A DNA stretch of 64,000 nt from Microbacterium sp. Yaish 1 (GTDB lineage Bacteria; Actinomycetota; Actinomycetes; Actinomycetales; Microbacteriaceae). Below the pieces are notes generated by a model, which searched no databases, was not told the DNA's origin, and saw only the letters and a program-made list of their open reading frames with translations. The stretch spans positions 1,671,593 through 1,735,592 of the forward strand of contig NZ_NPMR01000001.1 in the NCBI RefSeq assembly GCF_002245215.1. The letters run 5' to 3'. Below are positions 43,514 through 52,824 of the stretch, piece after piece (position 1 is the stretch's first letter; each line of letters starts with the position of its first letter). Made by a program: the position numbers and the translations under genes.

Positions 43514-44148
43514 GCGACGTCGAGCTCGCCCGCATCCCGGCCGGAGAGCTGCCCGTCGCCGGCGCGGGCCGGGGGCCACGGGTCGAGTCCTTCGAGATCG
43601 GCGTCTATCCCGTGACCGAGGAGCAGCTCGGGGAGGTGCTCGGGGTCACCGCGGCGCACCCCCGCCGCCCGGCCGTCGCGGTGTCGTGGCTGCGGGCCGT
43701 GCGCTTCTGCAACGCGCTGTCGGAGTGGGAGGGACTCGATCCGGCCTACGCCGTCGACGGCGACGAGGTGCACTGGTACGACGACGCCGACGGGTACCGG
43801 CTGCCGACGGAGATCGAGTGGGAGTACGCCTGCCGTGCGGGTTCGCGGGCGGCGCAGTACGGACCGCTCGCCGAGATCGCCTGGACCGCGGCCGACAATC
43901 TCTCGTCGCCGCAGAACGTGGGCAGGCGGCATCCGAACCTCTTCGGCCTGTTCGACATGCTCGGCAACGTCTCGGAGTGGTGCTGGGACCTCTTCGCGCC
44001 CGACACCGGCTCGCGCGACCGCGTGTTCCGGGGCGGCGGGTTCGCCGACGCCGCGACATCCGTGCGGGCGGGCACGCGCCGCGGGGCGCGCGCCGACAGC
44101 GCGCACGACGACATCGGCCTGCGCGTCGCCCGCGGCGCGGTCGCGTAG
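43510..44148 (+). CDS. SUMF1/FGE-fold protein lacking the FGE cysteines
   Basis: A 212-aa protein with the formylglycine-generating-enzyme fold signatures: ESFEIGVYPVTEEQ, AVSWLRAVRFCNALSEWEGL, YRLPTEIEWEYACRAGS, LFGLFDMLGNVSEWCWDLF and VFRGGGFADAATSVRAGTRR. The C-terminal segment that in true FGE carries the copper-binding Cys pair has no Cys, so sulfatase maturation is unlikely; a binding or ergothioneine-type role is conceivable but unproven. GTG start overlapping the DUF2520 stop, so it belongs to the fol-PH operon. No sulfatase gene is in the window. Confidence 0.8.
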   Translation: MSDVELARIPAGELPVAGAGRGPRVESFEIGVYPVTEEQLGEVLGVTAAHPRRPAVAVSWLRAVRFCNALSEWEGLDPAYAVDGDEVHWYDDADGYRLPTEIEWEYACRAGSRAAQYGPLAEIAWTAADNLSSPQNVGRRHPNLFGLFDMLGNVSEWCWDLFAPDTGSRDRVFRGGGFADAATSVRAGTRRGARADSAHDDIGLRVARGAVA

Positions 44149-44190
44149 CCGGTTGGCTCGGCGCTGCCGGCGGCGTTCTGGGTGCACATT

Positions 44191-44259
44191 CGTCGGACCG
44201 GCGGTGCTGGAGTCGTGCCGCGGCGCCGCCCAGGCGACACCAGCACCGCCGGTCCGACG
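44191..44259. terminator. Perfect 20-bp-arm palindrome before lysS
   Basis: CGTCGGACCGGCGGTGCTGG (44191-44210) and its exact complement (44240-44259) enclose 29 nt. It lies 43 bp past the SUMF1-like stop and before the lysS promoter. No T-run; a terminator or palindromic repeat. Confidence 0.55.
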
Positions 44260-44309
44260 GGTGTATCGCCGAGCACCGGTGCATCGCGAAGCAGCCGCGG
44301 TGCGCTCGG

Positions 44310-44315
44310 TAGACT
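44310..44315 (+). promoter_or_regulatory. -10 box of lysS
   Basis: TAGACT, 31 bp before the lysS ATG, which also has GAGGAG as ribosome site. Confidence 0.5.
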
Positions 44316-44346
44316 GGCACGTCGAATCCCGAGGAGTTTTTCTGTC

Positions 44347-45864
44347 ATGAGCGACGCGCCCGTGCCCCCCGTCGACGACGCCGACGACGTCATCGAGCAG
44401 AAGGCCGTGCGCCTCGCCAAGCGCGAGCGGCTGCTGAGCGAACGAGCGGATGCCGCCGGCGGCGCCTATCCCGTCGCCGTGGCCGTCACCGACACCATCC
44501 CGGCGCTGCGCGAGCGCTACGCCGACCTCGAGGCGGGCGCCGAGACCGGCGTGACCGCATCCGTCGCGGGACGTGTCGTGTTCAGCCGCAACACCGGCAA
44601 GCTCTGCTTCGCGTCGCTGCAGTCGGGTGATGGCAGCCGTATCCAGGCCATGGTCTCGCTCGCCGAGGTCGGCGACGAGTCGCTGCAGGCGTGGAAGGAG
44701 CTCGTCGACCTGGGCGACCACGTCTCGGTCACCGGTCAGGTCATCTCCAGCCGCCGTGGTGAGCTGTCGATCATGGTGTCCGCCTGGCAGATCGCGTCGA
44801 AGGCGCTGCTGCCGCTGCCGAACCTGCACTCCGAGCTGAGCGAGGAGAGTCGCGTGCGCTCGCGCTTCCTCGACCTGATCGTGCGCGACACCGCACGCGA
44901 GACCGTCGTGGCCCGCGCCAAGGTCAACGCATCGCTGCGTCGCACGTTCGACGAGCACGGCTTCCTCGAGGTCGAGACCCCGATGCTGCAGGTGCAGCAC
45001 GGTGGCGCCGCCGCGCGCCCGTTCATCACGCACTCGAACGCCTTCGACACCGAGCTGTTCCTGCGCATCGCGCCCGAGCTGTTCCTCAAGCGCGCGGTCG
45101 TGGGCGGCATCGACCGCGTGTTCGAGATCAACCGCAACTTCCGCAACGAGGGCGCCGATTCGACCCACAGCCCCGAGTTCGCGATGCTCGAGGCCTATCA
45201 GGCGTACAGCGACTACAACGGCATCGCCGATCTGACGCAGGAGCTCATCCAGAACGCGGCGATCGCCGTCGCGGGCTCGACGACCGTCACGTGGGCCGAT
45301 GGCACCGAGTTCGATCTCGGGGGCGAGTGGGACCGCATCTCGATGTACGACTCGCTCTCGGCCGCCGCGGGGCGCGACATCACGCCCCAGACCTCGCTCG
45401 AGGAGCTCCAGGCGCTCGCCGCGGAGGTGGGCGTCGTCGTGCCCGAGAAGGTCGCGACGCACGGCAAGCTCGTCGAAGAGCTCTGGGAGCACTTCGTCAA
45501 GGGCGGGCTCGAGCGCCCCACCTTCGTCATGGACTTCCCGGTCGACACGTCGCCGCTCGTCCGCGAGCACCGCACGATCGCGGGTGTCGTGGAGAAGTGG
45601 GACCTCTACGTCCGCGGCTTCGAGCTGGCGACCGGCTACTCCGAGCTCGTCGACCCGGTCATCCAGCGCGAGCGTTTCGTCGAGCAGGCCAAGCTCGGCG
45701 CCCGCGGCGACGACGAGGCGATGCGCGTCGACGAGGAGTTCCTGCGCGCCCTCGAGCACGGGATGCCGCCCACCGGCGGCATGGGCATGGGCATCGACCG
45801 CCTGCTCATGGCCATCACGGGGCTCGGCATCCGCGAGACGATCCTCTTCCCGCTGGTCAAGTAA
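44347..45864 (+). CDS. lysS: Lysyl-tRNA synthetase (class II)
   Basis: A 505-aa enzyme charging tRNA-Lys. The N-terminal OB-fold anticodon domain (VTASVAGRVVFSRNTGKLCF, DHVSVTGQVISSRRGELSIM) precedes the class II core with motif 1 around FLEVETPMLQ, motif 2 FEINRNFRNEGADSTHSPEF and motif 3 GMGMGIDRLLMAITG. The ATG at 44347 with GAGGAG is preferred; the open frame upstream covers the palindrome. Confidence 0.97.
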   Translation: MSDAPVPPVDDADDVIEQKAVRLAKRERLLSERADAAGGAYPVAVAVTDTIPALRERYADLEAGAETGVTASVAGRVVFSRNTGKLCFASLQSGDGSRIQAMVSLAEVGDESLQAWKELVDLGDHVSVTGQVISSRRGELSIMVSAWQIASKALLPLPNLHSELSEESRVRSRFLDLIVRDTARETVVARAKVNASLRRTFDEHGFLEVETPMLQVQHGGAAARPFITHSNAFDTELFLRIAPELFLKRAVVGGIDRVFEINRNFRNEGADSTHSPEFAMLEAYQAYSDYNGIADLTQELIQNAAIAVAGSTTVTWADGTEFDLGGEWDRISMYDSLSAAAGRDITPQTSLEELQALAAEVGVVVPEKVATHGKLVEELWEHFVKGGLERPTFVMDFPVDTSPLVREHRTIAGVVEKWDLYVRGFELATGYSELVDPVIQRERFVEQAKLGARGDDEAMRVDEEFLRALEHGMPPTGGMGMGIDRLLMAITGLGIRETILFPLVK

Positions 45865-45960
45865 CCGTCGATTCCTGCGAGTTCAGAAGGGCCGTCCGGG
45901 TTTCCACATCCTGGTCCGGCCGGGCTCTGCTCCGCCTCGCCCGGCGCCAGCCTGGTCTGC

Positions 45961-47127
45961 ATGACCACGACTGTTCGCGCCGCGGATGCCGCGCACTTCC
46001 TCTCTCTCGTTCCTCATCTGCTCGGCTTCGCTCCGAGCCGCAGCCTCGTCGTGGTGCCCTTCGCGGGGTCGCGGAGCCTCGGGGCGATGCGCGTCGACCT
46101 GCCGGCCGGCGCGCTCGGTGACCTCGACAGTGCCGCCGCGACCATCGTGGGAATGGTGTGCCGCATTCCGGATGCCGATGCCCTGACGGCGATCGCGTAC
46201 GTCCCGGAGTCGGCGGCTGACGGGTTGCCGGGGGTGCCCGTCCTGGCGGCGGTGAGCCGGGCAGCCGACGTCTGCGGCGTGCGGGTCGTCGACCTGCTGA
46301 CCGTCGCGACGGACGGCTGGGGATCGCATCTCGATTCGTCGTGCCCGGCGGGTGGCAGGCCTCTCGCCGAGATCGAGCGGGCCGCTGCGCGGCACGGCGA
46401 TCCGGGCCCCGGTCCCGCGGTCGATCGCGATCACGCATCGGGCGCCGAGCTGCCGCGGCGCAGCGCCGCAGAACGCCGCGTGGTGGGCGGCGCGCTCCGC
46501 TCGCTCGAGACGGCGCTCGCGGTGGTGTGCGGTATCCCGCGGGTGGGCGGCGGCCGGCGGCATGAGCGCGACGCGGGGGCGGAGGGCGGCGTCGACCCCG
46601 CTGCGCTCGAGGCGGCGTGCGAGCTCGACGACCCGCCGCGACTGTTCGAGCGGGTGCTCGCGGGCGATCCCGCCGAGTTCGACCCCCTCGTCGTGGCGCT
46701 GCTGGTGTGGTGCCTGTCGCGCCCGTCGCTGCGCGATGTCGCCCTCGTGCAGTGGGCGACGGATGCCGACCGTGGCGAGGACGCCCTCGAAGCGCAGCGC
46801 CGGTGGGAGCGAGGCGAGGAGTATCCCGAACGGCTCGGGCGCATCATGTGGGGCGACGGCGACAGGCCCGACCCCGACCGCCTGCTCGCCGCGCTCGCGG
46901 TGGTGCGCGAGGTCGCCGCGCTGGCTCCGCGACGACTGCGGCCCGGACCGCTCGCGCTGTGCGCTTGGCTCGCCTGGGCGCTCGGTCGATCCACGCACGC
47001 GGCGTCATACGCCGAGCGTGCGCTCGAGATCGATCCCGATCACGGGCTCGCAGAGATCCTGCTGTCGTTCGCGCAGATCGGCCACCTGCCCGACTGGGCC
47101 TTTCATCAGCGGGGACACGTACGATAG
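45961..47127 (+). CDS. DUF4192 family protein
   Basis: A 388-aa cytoplasmic protein of the actinobacterial DUF4192 family. The N-terminus carries the hallmark HFLSLVPHLLGFAPSRSLVV and VPFAGSRSLGAMRVDLP; the C-terminus has a helical tetratricopeptide-like part (LALCAWLAWALGRSTHAASY, AERALEIDPDHGLAEILLSF). Function unknown; commonly near lysS or radiation-response genes in this family of bacteria. A CAGCCT box 7 nt before the ATG may serve as a weak leaderless -10. Confidence 0.85.
   Translation: MTTTVRAADAAHFLSLVPHLLGFAPSRSLVVVPFAGSRSLGAMRVDLPAGALGDLDSAAATIVGMVCRIPDADALTAIAYVPESAADGLPGVPVLAAVSRAADVCGVRVVDLLTVATDGWGSHLDSSCPAGGRPLAEIERAAARHGDPGPGPAVDRDHASGAELPRRSAAERRVVGGALRSLETALAVVCGIPRVGGGRRHERDAGAEGGVDPAALEAACELDDPPRLFERVLAGDPAEFDPLVVALLVWCLSRPSLRDVALVQWATDADRGEDALEAQRRWERGEEYPERLGRIMWGDGDRPDPDRLLAALAVVREVAALAPRRLRPGPLALCAWLAWALGRSTHAASYAERALEIDPDHGLAEILLSFAQIGHLPDWAFHQRGHVR
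47120..47125 (+). promoter_or_regulatory. Leaderless -10 box
   Basis: TACGAT ends 7 nt before the ATG at 47133 and shares its last T with the TAG stop of the DUF4192 gene. Confidence 0.4.
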
Positions 47128-47132
47128 GGGGC

Positions 47133-47321
47133 ATGGACGAATACGTGAGCGCGGTCATCTGGTCGCTGTTGCCGACCCTCGTGGTCTCGGTGCTCTTCGT
47201 CTTCGTCCTCCGCGGCATCCTGCGCATGGATCGGACCGAGCGCCGGGCGTACGCGAAGATCGAGGCGGAGGAGCGCGCAGCTCGAGGGCTCGCGCCCGCG
47301 CCCGACAGCTCGACCCCCTGA
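47133..47321 (+). CDS. Small single-pass membrane protein
   Basis: A 62-aa protein with one membrane helix (AVIWSLLPTLVVSVLFVFVL, about 7-26) and a charged cytoplasmic tail (MDRTERRAYAKIEAEERAAR). Similar short lysyl-/arginyl-rich membrane proteins are common in Microbacteriaceae without known function. Begins 5 bp after the DUF4192 stop; cardiolipin synthase follows 59 bp later with its own ribosome site. Confidence 0.65.
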   Translation: MDEYVSAVIWSLLPTLVVSVLFVFVLRGILRMDRTERRAYAKIEAEERAARGLAPAPDSSTP

Positions 47322-47380
47322 ACCCGTGGGATGAGCGGTTGCGCCCGATACGCTGATTCCGAGGAGATCGGAGGGGCGGC

Positions 47381-48856
47381 GTGACGATCGAGTTCACCGC
47401 GTTCGAGTTCCCCGGCTGGTGGCTCGTCCTGGTCTTCATCGCCGACCTCATCATCCGCATCACCGCGATCATCGTCGTTCCGCGCAACCGGCGCCCCACC
47501 GCCGCCATGGCGTGGCTGCTGGCGATCTACTTCATCCCGTTCGTCGGGGTCCTCCTCTTCCTCCTCATCGGCAACCCGCGCCTGCCGCGGAAGCGGCGCC
47601 GGATGCAGCGTGAGATCAACCAGTACATCCGCGAGACCAGCGAGGGGCTCGACTTCGGCACCCTCCGACCCGACGCCCCCGCGTGGTTCACCTCGGTCGT
47701 CACGCTCAACCGCAATCTCGGTGCGATGCCGCTCGCGGGCGACAACGGCGCGGAGATCATCTCCGATTACGAGGAGAGCATCCGCCGCATGGCGGAGGAG
47801 GTGCGCAAAGCCGAGCGTTACGTGCACGTGGAGTTCTACATCCTCCAGTCCGACAAGACGACCGACGTCTTCTTCGCGGCGCTCGAAGAGGTCGCCGCGC
47901 GCGGTGTGACCGTGCGTGTGCTCCTGGACTACTGGGCCAACCGCGGCAAGCCGAACTATCGCGCCACGGTGAAGCGCCTCACGGCGATGGGTGCGGACTG
48001 GCACCACATGCTCCCGGTGCAGCCGCTGCGCGGCAAATACCAGCGCCCCGACCTTCGCAATCACCGCAAGCTCATCGTCGTGGACGGCCGGGTGGCGTTC
48101 ACGGGGTCGCAGAACATGACCGACTCGACCTACAACCTCAAGAAGAACATCAAGCGTGGCCTGCACTGGGTCGACCTGATGGTGCGGGTGCAGGGTCCCG
48201 TGGTGGCGAGCATCGACGCGGTGTTCCTCTCCGACTGGTACAGCGAGACCGGCTCGGCGCCCTCCGAAGACGTGGGTCTGTTCGAGCTCGAGAGCGGGCC
48301 GGGCGACCTGGACTGCCAGATCGTCCCGTCCGGGCCCGGGTTCGAGTTCCAGAACAACCTCAAGCTCTTCACCGCCCTGCTGTTCGCGGCGCAGAAGCGC
48401 GTGATCATCGTCAGCCCGTACTTCGTACCCGACGAGGGGCTGCTGCTGGCGGTGCAGACGGCCTGCCAGCGCGGACTCCAGGTCGAGCTGTTCGTCTCGG
48501 AGGAGGGCGATCAGGCGATGGTCTACCACGCCCAGCGCAGCTACTACGAGGCGCTGCTGCGGGCGGGCGTGAAGATCTGGATGTACCGGAAGCCCTACAT
48601 CCTGCACACGAAGAGCCTGACGATCGACGACGACGTCGCCATCATCGGTTCGAGCAACATGGACATGCGCTCGTTCGGTCTGAACCTCGAGATCTCCATG
48701 CTCGTGCGTGGCGAGGAGTTCATCGCCCAGCTGCGTCAGGTCGAGGACCAGTACCGGTCGCTCTCGCGTGAGCTCACCCTCGAGGAGTGGATGAAGCAGC
48801 CGCTGCGCTCGACGGTGCTCGACAACCTCGCGCGCCTGACCTCTGCGCTGCAGTGA
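47381..48856 (+). CDS. cls: Cardiolipin synthase
   Basis: A 491-aa membrane phospholipase-D-type enzyme condensing phosphatidylglycerol. Two N-terminal membrane helices (about 10-32, 42-65) precede two HKD motifs: HRKLIVVDGRVAFTGSQNM and HTKSLTIDDDVAIIGSSNMD. GTG start with GGAGGGG 6 nt upstream. It may also be a general PLD phosphatidyltransferase; length and topology fit bacterial ClsA. Confidence 0.94.
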   Translation: MTIEFTAFEFPGWWLVLVFIADLIIRITAIIVVPRNRRPTAAMAWLLAIYFIPFVGVLLFLLIGNPRLPRKRRRMQREINQYIRETSEGLDFGTLRPDAPAWFTSVVTLNRNLGAMPLAGDNGAEIISDYEESIRRMAEEVRKAERYVHVEFYILQSDKTTDVFFAALEEVAARGVTVRVLLDYWANRGKPNYRATVKRLTAMGADWHHMLPVQPLRGKYQRPDLRNHRKLIVVDGRVAFTGSQNMTDSTYNLKKNIKRGLHWVDLMVRVQGPVVASIDAVFLSDWYSETGSAPSEDVGLFELESGPGDLDCQIVPSGPGFEFQNNLKLFTALLFAAQKRVIIVSPYFVPDEGLLLAVQTACQRGLQVELFVSEEGDQAMVYHAQRSYYEALLRAGVKIWMYRKPYILHTKSLTIDDDVAIIGSSNMDMRSFGLNLEISMLVRGEEFIAQLRQVEDQYRSLSRELTLEEWMKQPLRSTVLDNLARLTSALQ

Positions 48857-48916
48857 CCTGTTTCTGAGACGGTGCGCGCTGGCGCGACACTTTCGGGATG
48901 ACGGAAGGATGAGACC

Positions 48917-49645
48917 ATGACGACGACACGCACGACCGCGGCATCCGCTCTGCTGCTCCTCTCGGCGCTCGCGCTCGCCGGCTGCGCCACGACCCCCGGC
49001 GGGGCCGCGCCCGGCACCTCCGCGTCCGGCGCGCCCGGCTCGGCGGCGCCGTCTCAGGACGCCGACGTCGAGGCGGCGTGGCTCGACGGCGGGCGTGCCG
49101 TCGGTCTCGTGACCTACGGCAGCTCCTCGTGCCAGCCCGTCGTCGGCGAGGTGACGGCGTCGGGACAGACGGTGACCGTCGAGCTCACCGACCCCGAGGG
49201 CACCGCCTGCACGCGTGACTACGTGCCGCGAGCGTCGTATGTCGGGCTGCCGGCGGGCGTCGACCCCACGCAGGACGTCGACATCGTCGTTGCCGGGGGA
49301 TACACCGGTGACGCGGAGCTCGACGGGGTCGCCGGGCTCACGGCTCCCACGGGCGAGCTGATCGGCGACATGGTGCCGAGCGCCGGCTGGTTCGACGATG
49401 CGGGCCTGGTGCTGCTCACCTGGGGCTCGTCGAGCTGCCCGCCCGTCTTCGAGACCGTGGCCCTCGACGGAGACACGGTGCGCGCCACGGAGGCCGCCGG
49501 AGCCGCCGATCAGGTCTGCACGATGGACTACGCGCCCCGGCTGAGCGTGCTCGGGGTCGAGGGCGTCTCGGACGACGCCCGTCCGGGTGAGATCGTGCTG
49601 GTGTCGCCCGCGGGCGACGAGCAGCGCATCGCCATCATCGGCTGA
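48917..49645 (+). CDS. Lipoprotein of unknown function with two repeats
   Basis: A 242-aa exported lipoprotein: signal ALLLLSALALAGC (lipobox LAGC) and a short Gly/Ala/Ser linker. The mature part contains two similar halves: AWLDGGRAVGLVTYGSSSCQ with CTRDYVPRASYVGLP, and GWFDDAGLVLLTWGSSSCPP with CTMDYAPRLSVLGVE, each with two Cys likely bridged. No enzyme family recognised; a binding or sensory role is possible. Monocistronic, convergent with the decarboxylase gene. Confidence 0.75.
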   Translation: MTTTRTTAASALLLLSALALAGCATTPGGAAPGTSASGAPGSAAPSQDADVEAAWLDGGRAVGLVTYGSSSCQPVVGEVTASGQTVTVELTDPEGTACTRDYVPRASYVGLPAGVDPTQDVDIVVAGGYTGDAELDGVAGLTAPTGELIGDMVPSAGWFDDAGLVLLTWGSSSCPPVFETVALDGDTVRATEAAGAADQVCTMDYAPRLSVLGVEGVSDDARPGEIVLVSPAGDEQRIAIIG

Positions 49646-49667
49646 CGCCGCTCAGCCCGCGTGCCGC

Positions 49668-51035
49668 TCAGGCCATCGTGTCGAGGATGCCGGTCAGGTC
49701 GTCGTAGGTCGTCCGGGGGTTGAGGATCGCGAACCGGGCGTTCGTCCGACCGGCGTGGCTGCTCGGGGTGACGAACGCGTGCTGACGCTCGAGCAGATCC
49801 GACGACCAGCGCGCATAGTCCGACCGCTCCCACCCGACTCGCTCGAACACGACGACGCCGAGCTGCGGGCGGCGAACGAGGGTGAGCTCGGGTCGCCGCT
49901 CGATCTCGACCGCGATGCGCTCGGCGAGCTCGATCGACCGCGTGATCGCATCGCGGTACACGTCGGTGCCGTACGTCGCGAGCGAGAACCACAGCGGAAG
50001 ACCCCGCGGCCGGCGAGTGAGGTGCACGGCGTAGTCGGACGGGCTCCAGTCGGAGGTCTCGGTCAGCGTGTCGAGGTACTCGGCGTGCTGCGTGTGCGCC
50101 CGTCGCCCGAGCTCGGGGTCGCGGTAGATAAGTGCGCACGCGTCGAACGGGGCGAACAGCCATTTGTGGGGGTCGACGATGACCGAGTCGGCGTTCTCGA
50201 CACCGGCGAAGCGGTGGCGTGCGACCGGTGAGAGCATCGCGGCGAGTCCGTAGGCCCCGTCGACGTGAAGCCAGACGCCGTGCTCGCGCGTGACCGCCGA
50301 CACCGAGGCGATGTCGTCGACGATGCCGAAGTTGGTCGACCCGGCGGTCGCGACGACGGCGAAGACGCTCTCGCCGTGCTCCGCGAGGGCGGCGCGCACC
50401 GCCTCGCCCCGCAGCATGCCGTCATCCGCGACGGGTACCGCGACGACGTCGACGTCCATGACACGGGCGGCCGAAGCGATCGAGGAATGAGCCTCGGAGC
50501 TGCAGACCACGCGCCAGCGCTCGGGTCGGATGCCGCGGGCCCGGGCGGTCTCGCGAGCGGCAACGAGCGCGGACAGGTTGCCGAGCGTGCCGCCCTGCAC
50601 GAAGACACCACCGGCGCTCGCGGGCAGCCCGAACTCGTCGGCGAGCCAGCGCAGCACCTCGTTCTCGGCGTGCACGGCACCGGCGCCCTCGAGCCACGAT
50701 CCGCCGTAGAGCGCGCTCGCCGAGACGACGAGATCGAACGCGGCGGCGGCCTTCGACGGCGCGCTCGGGATGAAGGAGAGATAACGGGGGTCGTCGGTCG
50801 AGATGCACGACGGGGCGAGGATGTGCTCGAAGACGCCGATGGCCTTGCGGGCGCCGATGCCGTCCGCGTCGATCGTGCGCCCGGCCAGGCGCCGCAGTTC
50901 GGGCAGCGGCAGGGGCTTGTCGAGCGGGGTGTCCTCGGCGAGGAGCCGGCCGCGCGAGTACTCCAGCACGAGGTCGACGATCGCGCGGGTCTCATCGGTG
51001 ACGTCGTGCATGCGGGCGGGAAAGCGCTCGGTCAT
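49668..51035 (-). CDS. PLP-dependent decarboxylase (group II, aromatic amino acid/glutamate type)
   Basis: A 455-aa fold-type I PLP enzyme. The PLP lysine is in SVIVDPHKWLFAPFDACALI; GGVFVQGGTLGNLSALVAAR (phosphate site), VCSSEAHSSIASAARVM (His stacked on PLP) and LHVDGAYGLAAMLSP (Asp pairing with the pyridine N) are all seen. Members decarboxylate aromatic amino acids, glutamate or diaminobutyrate; the specificity is not evident. Lies 67 bp after an amidase gene on the same strand and may belong to one amine-metabolism operon. Confidence 0.88.
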   Translation of the reverse strand: MTERFPARMHDVTDETRAIVDLVLEYSRGRLLAEDTPLDKPLPLPELRRLAGRTIDADGIGARKAIGVFEHILAPSCISTDDPRYLSFIPSAPSKAAAAFDLVVSASALYGGSWLEGAGAVHAENEVLRWLADEFGLPASAGGVFVQGGTLGNLSALVAARETARARGIRPERWRVVCSSEAHSSIASAARVMDVDVVAVPVADDGMLRGEAVRAALAEHGESVFAVVATAGSTNFGIVDDIASVSAVTREHGVWLHVDGAYGLAAMLSPVARHRFAGVENADSVIVDPHKWLFAPFDACALIYRDPELGRRAHTQHAEYLDTLTETSDWSPSDYAVHLTRRPRGLPLWFSLATYGTDVYRDAITRSIELAERIAVEIERRPELTLVRRPQLGVVVFERVGWERSDYARWSSDLLERQHAFVTPSSHAGRTNARFAILNPRTTYDDLTGILDTMA

Positions 51036-51102
51036 GGGTCCTCCTTGCGTCGAGGGTAGTTCTGTCGGGCGGGGCCGGGGCGGCGCGTCCGGGGCGGGGC
51101 GG

Positions 51103-52824
51103 TCAGGTCAGCGGCGGGGTGCGCGGTGGTGCGACCCGGCGAGGGGCGAGCGCCTCGACGGCCGCGCCGAGGCGGAGCAGTGCGCTGTCGTCGTACGCGC
51201 GTCCGGCGATCGTCAGGCCGACCGGCATCCCGATGTCGGGGAGGAGTCCCATCGGAACCGTCACGGTCGGGATGCCGAGGTGGCGGATGGCGAGGTTGCC
51301 GTTGGCGACCCAGGTGCCGTTGCGCCACCCGATGTCGGCCGACGCGGAGTTGACGTCCATGTCGGCGGGAGCGACATCGGCGACGGCGGGGAAGACGACG
51401 GCGTCGAGGCCCGCGGCATCCATCCATTCCTCGAGGTCGACGCGCCGGGTCTCCTCGAGTCCGCGGAGCCCGGCCTCGAGATGCGGGATGTCGGTGAGCG
51501 CCATGCCCGGGTGCGCGCGGACCCAGCCGGGGTACTCGGCGATGTCGTCGTCGAAGCCGTCGTAGCGGTCGGGCAGGGCGCCGTCGGGATGCGGGAAGAT
51601 CCGCGCTCCGTCGACGCCTGCGAGACCGGGGAGGGCGGGGTCGCCGTTGGCGCGGAGGAAGTCGTCCCAGGCCCACGCCGACAGATCGACGATCTCGCGG
51701 CGCAGGTACTCGGTGCTCACGCGTCCGTTCGTCGCGATGGACCCCGCGCCGGGCCGGTCGTTCTCGTAGCGCGACACGACGGGGAAGTCGGTCTCGACGA
51801 CCTCGGCTCCGGCTGCCTCGAGGTCACCGCGGAGCATCCGCCACAGCGCCTTCACGCCCGGCCGCGTCTCGATGCGCTGCCCGGTCGGCCCGCCGATGCC
51901 GGGGGAGTCGGCGGTGCCGGCATCCGGATCGGCGCCGATGTACATGCGCGGGATGCCGATGCGCCGGCCGGCCAGCACGGCGCGGGCGTCGGCGGGGCTC
52001 GCGACGGCGAGGTCGCGGTAGCTCGGCGGGCGGACGGCCGAGGCGGCCGGGATCTCGACCCAGGGCTGCATCCGCCAGAAGTCGCCGCGAGGGTCGGGAT
52101 CGTCGGCGACGACGATGTCGAGCACGGCGAGCAGATCGGCCATCGTGCGGGTGTGGGGGACGACGACATCCATCGTCGGGACGAGCGGCCAGTTGCCGCG
52201 CACCGAGATCACACCGCGCGACGGGGTGTAGGCGCAGAGAGCGTTGTGCGAGGCCGGCCCGCGCCCGCTCGACCACGTCTCTTCGCCGAGCCCGAACGCG
52301 GCGAAGCTCGCTGCGGTGGCCGTTCCCGAGCCGTTCGACGATCCCGACGCGAACGGGGCGGTGAGATAGTCGGCGTTGTACGGGCTCTCGGCCCGCCCGT
52401 AGAGACCGCGCTGCATGCCGCCGTTGGCCATCGGCGGCATGTTGGTCAGCCCGAGGCAGATGGCGCCGGCGTCCCGCAGTCGCTCGATCGTGAAGGCGTC
52501 GCGCTGCGCGACGAGGTCCGCGAACGCGGGGCTTCCGGCAGCGGCGGTCAGGCCGCGCACGAGGTAGCTGTTCTTCGCGGTGTAGGGGATGCCGTCGAGC
52601 GGGCCACGGCTCTCACCGCGCGCGCGACGCTCATCCGACGCGCGGGCTTCGGCGAGGGCATCCGGGTTCCGCACGACGATCGCGTTCAGTGCGGTGGCGG
52701 TATGCGGGCCGTCGTAGGCGTCGATCCGGGCGAGGTAGGCCTGGACGAGCTCGACAGCCGTGGCGTCGCCGTTCGCGAGTGCCGCCCCCAGCTCACCGAT
52801 GGAGGCCTCCCAGACCTCGATCAC
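51103..52824 (-). CDS. Amidase signature family hydrolase
   Basis: A 573-aa amidase. Catalytic triad parts: Lys84 in GIPYTAKNSY, the cis-Ser/Ser region FASGSSNGSGTATAASFAAF (about 158-177), and the nucleophile loop EETWSSGRGPASHNAL in place of the usual GTDTGGSIRxPA. The Gly/Ser loop is diverged but keeps Ser residues. Its ATG overlaps the agmatine deiminase stop (ATGA), so it is translationally coupled; hydrolysis of an amide produced by the deiminase (such as a carbamoyl amine) is an inference. Confidence 0.87.
   Translation of the reverse strand: MIEVWEASIGELGAALANGDATAVELVQAYLARIDAYDGPHTATALNAIVVRNPDALAEARASDERRARGESRGPLDGIPYTAKNSYLVRGLTAAAGSPAFADLVAQRDAFTIERLRDAGAICLGLTNMPPMANGGMQRGLYGRAESPYNADYLTAPFASGSSNGSGTATAASFAAFGLGEETWSSGRGPASHNALCAYTPSRGVISVRGNWPLVPTMDVVVPHTRTMADLLAVLDIVVADDPDPRGDFWRMQPWVEIPAASAVRPPSYRDLAVASPADARAVLAGRRIGIPRMYIGADPDAGTADSPGIGGPTGQRIETRPGVKALWRMLRGDLEAAGAEVVETDFPVVSRYENDRPGAGSIATNGRVSTEYLRREIVDLSAWAWDDFLRANGDPALPGLAGVDGARIFPHPDGALPDRYDGFDDDIAEYPGWVRAHPGMALTDIPHLEAGLRGLEETRRVDLEEWMDAAGLDAVVFPAVADVAPADMDVNSASADIGWRNGTWVANGNLAIRHLGIPTVTVPMGLLPDIGMPVGLTIAGRAYDDSALLRLGAAVEALAPRRVAPPRTPPLT

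Noticed and set aside
43510..44148. True formylglycine-generating enzyme
   Set aside because: The C-terminal Cys pair needed for catalysis is absent and no sulfatase is encoded nearby.
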